A stretch of DNA of 5,853 nucleotides from Gammaproteobacteria bacterium (GCA_027021095.1 JALUUZ010000552.1:1-5853); one strand, 5' to 3'; shown: positions 1 to 5,380, counted from the first letter of the stretch. Program-made: numbers and translations. The notes: a model not told the origin generated them from the sequence alone.

Positions 1-913
1 CCAGGCTGCCATGGTGGGCGGTAACGCTGTCGGCACCCAGGCGCTGCGCCAGCGCATGCGACGCACGTTCTGCCAGGCGGCGTGTGTTGACAAAGATCAA
101 CGTGGTGTTGTGTTCATTGATCTGTTGTGCCAGGCTGTCGTAGATTTCCGACCAGACTTCGTTGGCCATCACCGCTTCGAGCGGCGAGGCGGTGGTTTCG
201 ATCGAAAGGTCGCGTTCACGCAGGTGACCGGTATTGACGATGTTGCATTCGTCAGTGCTGTTGCCGATCAGAAACATCGCCATCTCTCCGATCGGCTTCT
301 GTGTCGCCGACAGGCCGATCCGCACCGGAGGCTGCTGACAGTTGGCACTCAGCCGTTCCAGTGACAGGCTCAGGTGCGCACCGCGCTTGTTGCCGGCCAG
401 TGCGTGAATTTCATCGACGATGACTGTTTCGACGCTGGCCAGGAGTTTGCGGCCTGATTCTGAAGACAGCATGATATACAGGGATTCAGGAGTCGTGGCG
501 ATGATATGCGGCGGTTTACGTCGCATCCGGTTACGTTCACTTTGTGGAGTGTCGCCGGTTCTGACCAGTGCTTCGATCTCGACCGGTTGTGCTCCAAGCG
601 CCGTCAGCGCGGCATTGATGCCCTGCAGCGGCTCTTGCAGGTTTTTCTGAATGTCGTTGGACAACGCCTTGAGCGGCGAGACATACAAAACGCTGGTTTT
701 TCTCTCCAAGCCGTCACCCAGCCCGCGTTGGACCAGGTCATCGACCACGGTCAGGAATGCGGCCAGTGTCTTGCCGGCCCCGGTCGGTGCAGAAATCAGC
801 AGGTGTTGGCGCTGGTGGATCACCGGCCATGACTGGGACTGCACCTCGGTAGGGGCGTCGAACCGCTGGCTGAACCAGGTGGCGGTGGCAGGGTGAAATC
901 GGGATAACGGCAT
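1..913 (-). CDS. lhr: Lhr-type DEAD/DEAH-box helicase, N-terminal part (runs off left edge)
   Basis: Reading the minus strand from the ATG at 913 gives 304 codons with no stop, continuing past the window edge. The protein opens with a Q-motif-like region (APTEVQ, residues 20-25). Walker A is APTGAGKT (42-49), followed by SPLKAL (79-84), RTGDTP (118-123), TTPESL (140-145), the DEIH Walker B box (167-170), LSAT motif III (201-204), and the start of the second RecA domain with TLIFVNTRRLAE (271-282). Order and wording match the large superfamily 2 helicase Lhr (E. coli Lhr is about 1,500 residues), an ATP-dependent nucleic-acid translocase linked to DNA repair. The C-terminal winged-helix and Lhr-specific domains lie outside the window. 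No in-frame ATG, GTG or TTG lies between this ATG and the upstream in-frame stop, so the start is fixed, although I see no Shine-Dalgarno sequence before it. Whether the full gene encodes the long or a shorter Lhr-core form cannot be seen here. Confidence 0.95.
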   Translation of the reverse strand, partial: MPLSRFHPATATWFSQRFDAPTEVQSQSWPVIHQRQHLLISAPTGAGKTLAAFLTVVDDLVQRGLGDGLERKTSVLYVSPLKALSNDIQKNLQEPLQGINAALTALGAQPVEIEALVRTGDTPQSERNRMRRKPPHIIATTPESLYIMLSSESGRKLLASVETVIVDEIHALAGNKRGAHLSLSLERLSANCQQPPVRIGLSATQKPIGEMAMFLIGNSTDECNIVNTGHLRERDLSIETTASPLEAVMANEVWSEIYDSLAQQINEHNTTLIFVNTRRLAERASHALAQRLGADSVTAHHGSL

Positions 914-928
914 AGTTGATTGAACTAT
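912..928. repeat. Small inverted repeat at the lhr start codon
   Basis: ATAGTT (912-917) and AACTAT (923-928) form a perfect 6-bp inverted repeat with a 5-base centre. It overlaps the lhr start codon. It could be an operator or a small hairpin at the translation start, or chance in an AT-rich spacer. On the minus strand TATAGT (929-924) also resembles a -10 box only 10 bases before the ATG. Confidence 0.3.
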
Positions 929-1006
929 AGTGTAGTCTTGTCCAAAATGTAACAGTCAAGTGTCGGTTTGAATCATTGTATCACCTGACTTCGAGACAGG
1001 TTTAAT

Positions 1007-1561
1007 GTGCTGATGGTAGACGTACGACAACAGAGGCGGGTATTTTTTGCCCTTTGGCCCGGTCCACGCGTGCGGCAGCAGATAAGCTGCTGCCTGGCAC
1101 AGCTTGCGGTAACAGGGCGCAGGATCCCACCGGCGAACTACCACCTGACACTGCATTTTCTTGGCAACACGCCCGCCGGCACGCTGGATTGTTACCAGCG
1201 GGCAGCGACTGGACTCGCACTTGGCGGTTTTACACTGCGATGCGATAAGTTCGGCCTGTTTCCAAAACCTGGTCTGTTGTGGCTGGGCTGTACGCGCTTG
1301 CCTGAGTCCTTGCTGGCACTGGTCGAGGGACTTGGCCAGCGGCTGCAGCAGTGTGGTTATCAGGCCGATTCGCGGCCGTTTACGCCACACGTGTCGCTGT
1401 ATCGAAAAGTGGCGCGCAGTGCAGGATCCGGAAGGGGTTTTCGTCTTCCTGCGGTCAGCCCGGTCATCGACTGGAAAGTCGAAGGTTTTTCACTGCTCGA
1501 GTCGGTCGCCGTTGACCGGGGTGTGTGTTACCGGCCATTACAGACCTGGCCGCTGGCATAG
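1007..1561 (+). CDS. thpR: RNA 2',3'-cyclic phosphodiesterase (2'-5' RNA ligase family, ThpR)
   Basis: This 184-residue protein belongs to the 2H phosphoesterase superfamily, which hydrolyses 2',3'-cyclic phosphate RNA ends and can join 2'-5' RNA ends in vitro. The length is typical. It starts with the usual family beta strand (RVFFALWP, residues 11-18). The first HxTx motif is in HLTLHFLG (H46, T48). The second is PHVSL (H128, S130), with serine in place of threonine, a common conservative variant. The aromatic and proline-rich stretch FPKPGLLWLG (85-94) is also typical. The frame opens with GTG at 1007, 6 bases after CAGG (997-1000); an in-frame ATG at 1013 is the alternative but lies 12 bases away. 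It is divergent from lhr across a 93-base spacer and convergent with the peptidase gene, with only 19 bases between the stop codons. It probably acts in the cytoplasm on tRNA or other RNA fragments; the natural substrate in bacteria is unclear. Confidence 0.9.
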   Translation: MLMVDVRQQRRVFFALWPGPRVRQQISCCLAQLAVTGRRIPPANYHLTLHFLGNTPAGTLDCYQRAATGLALGGFTLRCDKFGLFPKPGLLWLGCTRLPESLLALVEGLGQRLQQCGYQADSRPFTPHVSLYRKVARSAGSGRGFRLPAVSPVIDWKVEGFSLLESVAVDRGVCYRPLQTWPLA

Positions 1562-1580
1562 CGCAGTTTTTCAGCCTCGT

Positions 1581-2597
1581 TCAAAGCTTACTGGTTTGCT
1601 GGAGCCGGGTGATCTCGGCCAATGTCTGGCGGTACACCATGATGTTCTTGCCGCCGATACTGATCGCTTTTTTCGAATACCTGGCCGCTTCCTGTACGCG
1701 TTTCTGTTCCAGCAGCAGGCTGGCGAGATTGTTGTACGCGTCGGCCGCGTTGGAAAATTTCTTGATGATGCCGCGGTATTCCTGTTCCGCCAAGACGTAG
1801 TTTTTCTGCGAGTAGTAACTGTTGGCCAGTGCGATCCGTACCAGCAGGTTGTTCGGCCAGCGTTTCGCGGCGGCCTGGTAACTGGCAAGTGCTGCGGCCG
1901 GCTTGTTTGCACGTTCCAGCGCCACGGCGGCATTGAGATACGGCAGCGGTTTTGCCGTCGACGGCAACCGGCCGGGTTTGAGTACCAGGAATCCCCAGTA
2001 GCCGGACCGTTTCCAGGTGCGTTCGAACAGTTTCATCGAGGTGACACGCCGCCGGTCGGTGCCTGAGCGCAAGAAGATTTTTTCTTTTTTCAGGTCGTAG
2101 CCGATGACGACGGCATAGTGCCACTTGGGCAGCCACTTGATCCCCAGGTTTTGCAGTACGACCACCGGTGTGCCGTTGGCGACCTCCGTCAGCAGGTCAG
2201 GATAACGTGGTGCCAGGCGATAGGCCAGCAGGCCGTACCGGCTGATCGATGACAGCATATCGGTCTGCAGGCTGCCCTTGCGTCCAGGCAGGTAGACTTT
2301 GCTGGCGATGTCGGCCAGTGATACCCGGCGCTGGTTGAATTCAAGCACCGTCGCGATGGCTGCTGGTCCGCATTGGTATTTTTTCTGTGGGTGGAACGGG
2401 GTTTTGTCCAGTTCAGTCTGCACCGGTACTTCTACGCCGGTTCTGCGCATCTGTTTCAGTTGCGGGGTCGCGCATGACGACAGCAGGCCTGCTGCCAGGA
2501 TCAATACCAGCAGCGGCCCGTTCCAGCATGGTTTTTTCTGCACTGCAGTGGAAGCCGCTGCAGTGCTTATACCGGTACCATCGTCGTGTTTACGCAT
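1581..2597 (-). CDS. PA2778-family C39-like cysteine peptidase lipoprotein with TPR repeats
   Basis: The 338-residue protein has a hydrophobic signal segment (about 28-41) ending in the lipobox LSSC, so C42 is the likely lipidated residue, placing it at the periplasmic face of a membrane. The peptidase domain follows. Catalytic C76 sits in QCGPAA (75-80), with Q71 five residues before it as a possible oxyanion-hole residue; the histidine is H160 in WHYAVVIGYD (159-168), and FLRSG (175-179) is the usual strand after it. Residues about 218-320 form roughly three tetratricopeptide-like helical pairs, for example NAADAYNNLASLLLEQ (282-297). This layout matches the family named after P. aeruginosa PA2778, a bacteriocin-processing-type C39 fold without an attached transporter. 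The ATG at 2597 lies 14 bases after the stop of the PA2779-family gene, so the two are probably co-transcribed. The N-terminus before the hydrophobic segment is longer than usual for a lipoprotein; no better internal start is evident. The substrate is unknown. Confidence 0.88.
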   Translation of the reverse strand: MRKHDDGTGISTAAASTAVQKKPCWNGPLLVLILAAGLLSSCATPQLKQMRRTGVEVPVQTELDKTPFHPQKKYQCGPAAIATVLEFNQRRVSLADIASKVYLPGRKGSLQTDMLSSISRYGLLAYRLAPRYPDLLTEVANGTPVVVLQNLGIKWLPKWHYAVVIGYDLKKEKIFLRSGTDRRRVTSMKLFERTWKRSGYWGFLVLKPGRLPSTAKPLPYLNAAVALERANKPAAALASYQAAAKRWPNNLLVRIALANSYYSQKNYVLAEQEYRGIIKKFSNAADAYNNLASLLLEQKRVQEAARYSKKAISIGGKNIMVYRQTLAEITRLQQTSKL

Positions 2598-2611
2598 CGT
2601 TGCCTGGACGA

Positions 2612-3001
2612 CTAGATAAACGAAAAGATATTGGTAATGTGCAGCAGTTCCAGAATGATCAATACCAGGAACACCACCAGTACCGCTTCGCCTACCCCGG
2701 CACCGGCGGGCATTTTATCGATTCGTTGAGCGACGAGCAGTACCTGCTGGTCCGACATACTGTCGATACGTGCCTGTGCTTCAGTCGCGGTAAGCCCATA
2801 TTTCTGTAAAGCCGATTTGACATCCTTGCGGGTATAGAAGTCACGCAGACGTTTGCGTTCCTGTTTGACCTTGGCGTGGTCCAGTATCGTCTGGGTGGTC
2901 ACGACCTTGGCATTGGCGACCGGCATGGCGAACGACATCAGCAACATTGCAAAGCTGATGACCGGGGCCAGGGGTTTTGCTAATTTTCGCACAAATTCCA
3001 T
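2612..3001 (-). CDS. PA2779-family small membrane protein
   Basis: The 129-residue protein has a basic N-terminus and a hydrophobic segment (about 11-30) ending in ANA, which reads as a Sec signal peptide cleaved after A31. A charged middle region follows (about 32-98), including the helix-forming stretch QERKRLRDFYTRKDV (47-61) and SMSDQQVLLVAQRID (81-95). A glycine-bearing C-terminal membrane segment is at about 100-125. This is the architecture of the family typified by PA2779, habitually encoded beside PA2778-type cysteine peptidases, as here. The peptidase gene starts 14 bases downstream. The start is well set: GAGGAG on the minus strand (3013-3008) lies 6 bases before the ATG. It could be the partner or substrate of the peptidase, because the conserved PAGAG stretch before the C-terminal membrane segment resembles a processable GlyGly-like boundary. 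That role is inference; no biochemical function is established that I know of. Confidence 0.85.
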   Translation of the reverse strand: MEFVRKLAKPLAPVISFAMLLMSFAMPVANAKVVTTQTILDHAKVKQERKRLRDFYTRKDVKSALQKYGLTATEAQARIDSMSDQQVLLVAQRIDKMPAGAGVGEAVLVVFLVLIILELLHITNIFSFI

Positions 3002-3007
3002 GTTGAA

Positions 3008-3013
3008 CTCCTC
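3008..3013 (-). promoter_or_regulatory. Shine-Dalgarno for the PA2779-family gene
   Basis: GAGGAG on the minus strand, 6 bases before the ATG at 3001, is the strongest ribosome-binding site on the minus strand of this window and fixes the start of the operon's first gene. Confidence 0.75.
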
Positions 3014-3057
3014 AAGTCTTTATGACAGGTTGTTGGTAAATCGAGAGAAACAAGCCT

Positions 3058-3114
3058 ATCATATTGTGCAGATTTACGCATTTATTATCGGGTATTGCCG
3101 GCCAAGCTGCCGGC
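3058..3114 (-). promoter_or_regulatory. Candidate promoter region of the PA2779-PA2778 operon
   Basis: On the minus strand TATGAT (3063-3058) matches the -10 consensus at five of six positions. The sequence about 17 bases upstream is AT-rich but not a good -35 box, so an activator would be expected if this is the promoter. Further upstream, two copies of GCCGGC (3097-3102 and 3109-3114) can pair across a 6-base loop and may be an operator or hairpin. The whole assignment rests on short matches. Confidence 0.25.
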
Positions 3115-3157
3115 TGATGAAAATGTATAAATAGTAATGGATTGAACCAGCTGCATT

Positions 3158-3175
3158 CTGTGATACCGGTCACAG
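3158..3175. promoter_or_regulatory. CRP/Vfr-type operator (perfect palindrome)
   Basis: CTGTGA (3158-3163) and TCACAG (3170-3175) are perfect 6-bp arms separated by 6 bases. The core TGTGA-N6-TCACA is exactly the CRP consensus. The centre is 3166.5. A TATAAA box at 3197-3202 on the plus strand would give a start near 3208, so the site centres at about -41.5, the class II CRP position upstream of the CULT-domain gene. The site also lies about 165 bases before the oppositely oriented PA2779-family gene and could affect both. It is a site match only; no cyclic-AMP receptor gene lies in the window. Confidence 0.65.
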
Positions 3176-3196
3176 CAGTACGGCCATGATGTTCAA

Positions 3197-3202
3197 TATA
3201 AA
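3197..3202 (+). promoter_or_regulatory. Candidate -10 box of the CULT-domain gene
   Basis: TATAAA matches the sigma-70 -10 consensus at five of six positions. No good -35 box lies 16-18 bases upstream, but the CRP-type palindrome covers that area, as expected for a class II activated promoter. The predicted leader to the start codon at 3257 is about 49 bases. Confidence 0.45.
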
Positions 3203-3242
3203 TAAACGTCTGCTACAGAGCGTTGTTCGGGGAATGCCGGAC

Positions 3243-3249
3243 GGGAGGA
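3243..3249 (+). promoter_or_regulatory. Shine-Dalgarno for the CULT-domain gene
   Basis: GGGAGGA lies 7 bases before the ATG at 3257. It supports this start over the in-frame ATGs at 3263 and 3317, the latter having no properly spaced site. Confidence 0.7.
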
Positions 3250-3256
3250 CTGCCCA

Positions 3257-3676
3257 ATGCGAATGCTGCTGTACAGCCAGGTTTTGTTTGACGCCGGCAC
3301 CCTTCCAGACAGAGGGATGCCAGGCCATGACCAGGAGACCAGCGACAGGCAAACGGACAAAGGCGGCAGGTGTTTTTGCTGTGCGAACTGCCGCTCACTG
3401 ATCGCCACGGCAGCAAGCCAGGTCGAGTTCAACGGTGCGTCGGTACATTACCGTACCAACCCGGCAGGCCAGGCTTTCTATTTCCGTTGTTTTGATCCGG
3501 CACCTGGATGTGTGGCCAGCGGTGTTCCGACCTACGAGCACTCGTGGTTCCAGAATTACCGTTGGCAGTTTGCCCATTGCCTGCAATGCGGTATACAGCT
3601 TGGCTGGTATTTTACTGGAGAGCGGCGGGTGTTCGGATTGATACAGCGCAGCTTGATCGAATGTGATGAGTCCTAG
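3257..3676 (+). CDS. CULT-domain protein (bacterial cereblon-like, zinc- and imide-ligand-binding fold)
   Basis: This 139-residue protein is almost entirely one CULT domain, the ligand-binding fold of eukaryotic cereblon. Zinc ligands are C42-x2-C45 (CANC) and C108-x2-C111 (CLQC). Between them lie NPAG (68-71), an extra CFDPAPGC-type turn (78-85), and HSWF (95-98). The three tryptophans that form the ligand cage are W97, W103 and W117, the last in LGWYF (115-119). H95, W97, W103, W117 and F119 align without gaps to human cereblon H378, W380, W386, W400 and F402, as I recall those numbers. Spacing also equals that of the Magnetospirillum single-domain protein MsCI4 (cage Trp 79/85/99). The tail FGLIQRSL (126-133) matches the final strand of the family. 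There is no signal peptide or membrane segment, so it is probably cytoplasmic. The first 38 residues or so are variable and may be unstructured. The fold binds glutarimides, uridine and hydantoin-like rings in vitro; the bacterial role is unknown. The gene stands alone on its strand. Confidence 0.88.
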   Translation: MRMLLYSQVLFDAGTLPDRGMPGHDQETSDRQTDKGGRCFCCANCRSLIATAASQVEFNGASVHYRTNPAGQAFYFRCFDPAPGCVASGVPTYEHSWFQNYRWQFAHCLQCGIQLGWYFTGERRVFGLIQRSLIECDES

Positions 3677-3776
3677 CCCGCCTTTCTCACCACCGTTCGC
3701 CGCGAGACAGAGCAAGGGTGCGGCCTGGGTGGCTTTCGCGACCGAGGAGCACGCAGGCATGGTACCCAACGCCAAT

Positions 3777-3835
3777 AAAAAAATGGTTATATGGTCTATG
3801 TGGCTTAACTGGGGTGTCCGTTAAGACTTGACCAT
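3777..3835 (-). terminator. Possible terminator of pbpG (two-part inverted repeat followed by T-run)
   Basis: Just downstream of the pbpG stop, GACCAT/ATGGTC (3830-3835 and 3791-3796) and GTTAAG/CTTAAC (3820-3825 and 3804-3809) form two stacked 6-bp arms separated by an unequal internal loop, with a 10-base apical loop. On the minus strand the structure is followed after 7 bases by seven T (3783-3777). The stem is not GC-rich and is interrupted, so this is a weak intrinsic terminator at best. A remnant end of a mobile element is an alternative. Confidence 0.35.
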
Positions 3836-3848
3836 GTCACAGCGCCGC

Positions 3849-4889
3849 TCAGTATTTCGATGCCGCACTCCTGAATGACGCATATTTCCCAGTCAGCCAT
3901 TTGCGCACCCGGTTGGCATCGCCGAACTTGGCCCATTTGCCGGACGAATTCAAAATCACCATGATGATATTTTTATTGCGGATGCTGGTGTGCATGACCA
4001 GGCAGTAGCCGGCTTCGCGGATAAAACCGGTCTTGCTGAGGTTGATATTCCAGGTGCCGCGCCGTACCAGGCGATTGGTGTTGTTGAACTGGATGATACG
4101 CCCGCTGCTCAGGTCGATCGCCCAGCTGCGGCTCGTAGTGGTCATTTCGCGGATCGTCGGATATTTATAGGCGGCCGCAACCAGCTTCAGCAGGTCTGCC
4201 GCGGTCGATTTGTTGCTTGCCGACAGGCCGGACGAATCAGTGAAATGCGTGTTTGTCATGCCAAGCTCGCGGGCTTTCTTGTTCATTGCCCGGATGAATG
4301 CTTTCTTCCCGCCCGGGTAGGTGCGTGCAAGGGCGTGTGATGCGCGGTTTTCAGATGCGGCCAATGCCATGAACAATAGATCCTTGCGCCGCAGCAGTGC
4401 GCCGACGGGCAGCCGGGAACGTGAAAACTTGATGAAGTCCTTGTCGAAATAGCTGATTCGGATCGGTTGGTCGAGACGCAACCTGGCATCGAGAACCACC
4501 ATTGCAGTCATCAGCTTGGTGACAGAAGCGATGGAGCGGCGCTGATGGATGTTTTTGCCGTAGAGCAGGCTGCCATTGTTCTGGTTGAGAATGGCCACCG
4601 AGGTTGCACGCAGTGCGCGCAATCCTGGCCGCACGTAACGTGGAGTGCGGACTCTGCGTGGTCGCCGGTAACGGCGGTAATGTCTGCGTGAGCTCATACG
4701 TCGACTGCGTCGATAGCGCTTTCTGCTGTAACGCCGGTAGCGGCGCCGGTAGCGTTTTTTCTTGGAGTAGTGGCTGTGTACAGCACCAGTATATTTGGCT
4801 CCGGCAAGATTGCCCGGCACTGCCTGAGCATTGTTTGCCAACAAGCCTCCAAATGCAACGGAGATAAGAAAAACTCTGATTCTAGCCAC
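3849..4889 (-). CDS. pbpG: D-alanyl-D-alanine endopeptidase, PBP7 family, with Arg/Tyr-rich linker
   Basis: This 346-residue serine peptidase of family S11 cuts D-Ala-meso-diaminopimelate cross-links in periplasmic peptidoglycan. The nucleophile motif SVTK is S122-K125, the second motif SEN is 179-181 and KTG is 286-288. The surrounding text (KLMTAMVVLDARL, YPGGKKAFIRAMN, GMTNTHF, GYCLVM) closely follows E. coli PbpG, which is about 310 residues. A Sec signal peptide covers residues 1-23, ending in AQA. Residues 43-94 are unusual: 25 Arg, 4 Lys and 7 Tyr, no acidic residue, in repeating YRR-like units; this accounts for much of the extra length over E. coli PbpG. I chose GTG at 4889 because AGAGG (minus strand, 4900-4896) is 6 bases before it. 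The frame also has GTG at 4895, directly against that AGAGG, which is poor spacing. The gene is monocistronic, with a long AT-rich upstream region. Confidence 0.92.
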   Translation of the reverse strand: MARIRVFLISVAFGGLLANNAQAVPGNLAGAKYTGAVHSHYSKKKRYRRRYRRYSRKRYRRSRRMSSRRHYRRYRRPRRVRTPRYVRPGLRALRATSVAILNQNNGSLLYGKNIHQRRSIASVTKLMTAMVVLDARLRLDQPIRISYFDKDFIKFSRSRLPVGALLRRKDLLFMALAASENRASHALARTYPGGKKAFIRAMNKKARELGMTNTHFTDSSGLSASNKSTAADLLKLVAAAYKYPTIREMTTTSRSWAIDLSSGRIIQFNNTNRLVRRGTWNINLSKTGFIREAGYCLVMHTSIRNKNIIMVILNSSGKWAKFGDANRVRKWLTGKYASFRSAASKY

Positions 4890-4895
4890 AGTCAC

Positions 4896-4900
4896 CCTCT
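4896..4900 (-). promoter_or_regulatory. Shine-Dalgarno deciding the pbpG start
   Basis: AGAGG on the minus strand lies 6 bases from GTG 4889 and 0 bases from GTG 4895, so it favours the downstream GTG. Confidence 0.5.
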
Positions 4901-4911
4901 AAAAATTCAGG

Positions 4912-4923
4912 TTAAACGTTTAA
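4912..4923. repeat. Perfect 12-bp palindrome in the pbpG upstream region
   Basis: TTAAACGTTTAA is its own reverse complement and lies 22 bases before the chosen pbpG start codon. A half-copy TTAAAC recurs at 4951-4956. The position suits an operator near the pbpG promoter or leader. I do not recognise the regulator. Confidence 0.4.
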
Positions 4924-5030
4924 GTTACGTTGTAGTGATTATTGTTTGTCTTAAACAGTTTCCCCAGGCTGATTTCCCAGTGTGCCCAGTCATTATTTCG
5001 ACTAGGCAAATCAATAGTTGAGCTGTTCCA

Positions 5031-5109
5031 CCGGTCAAAAGCTTATTTTCTGCATACAATTAGTTTTACTTATAGACGCAGTAGTGTCACTCTAGCCATT
5101 ATTGACCGG
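5031..5109. repeat. 8-bp inverted repeat flanking 63 bases
   Basis: CCGGTCAA (5031-5038) is the exact reverse complement of TTGACCGG (5102-5109). The AT-rich interior has no ORF. It could be a pair of binding sites, the stem of a transcript, or the ends of a very small non-autonomous element; I see no obvious target duplication. Confidence 0.35.
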
Positions 5110-5148
5110 GATGTAAATAGCTTTGTGCCAGTTTCTTGGTCATAAACC

Positions 5149-5160
5149 ACTATTAATAGT
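5149..5160. repeat. Perfect 12-bp palindrome
   Basis: ACTATTAATAGT is self-complementary. It lies mid-spacer with no gene start close by, upstream of the doubtful ORF at 5211. It may be an operator; AT-rich palindromes also arise by chance. Confidence 0.35.
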
Positions 5161-5380
5161 ACACTTTTAGCATTTAGTGAAGCGGTTTGACGTACGCGTT
5201 GCCAAATGCCATGCAGTGCGGATACTTCAGACTCAAAAATAAACAAGGATTATGCCAAGACTACGGGCGTGACCCGGTGCAGATCTATTTCATTCGTAAA
5301 AATAAGGACTTGAATCTCCGGTTTGCGCTGTGCCGCCAGTTGAAAATGTGCAACCTTTAATCAATCCTGACAATCGTTCA

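Noticed and set aside
956..1390. 144-codon minus-strand ORF
   Set aside because: Antisense shadow of thpR with no motif and no ribosome-binding site.
1562..1580. Bidirectional terminator between thpR and the peptidase gene
   Set aside because: The 19-base gap has a short T-run but no stem I can draw.
1161..2066. 301-codon plus-strand ORF
   Set aside because: It overlaps thpR in another frame and the peptidase gene antisense. Both real genes have catalytic motifs; this one has none.
3395..3775. 126-codon minus-strand ORF with a signal-like N-terminus
   Set aside because: It lies antisense over the CULT gene, which has clear zinc and cage motifs; the antisense product has no recognisable domain.
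3990..4340. 116-codon plus-strand ORF
   Set aside because: Antisense to the catalytic domain of PbpG, whose three active-site motifs are intact.
4608..4763. Short repeat array that could be taken for tandem DNA repeats
   Set aside because: The periodicity follows the YRR codon pattern inside pbpG and lacks the regular spacers of a CRISPR or exact tandem array.
4604..4867. 87-codon plus-strand Cys/Gly-rich ORF
   Set aside because: It is the antisense of the repetitive Arg-rich tract of PbpG, so its composition is a by-product of those codons.
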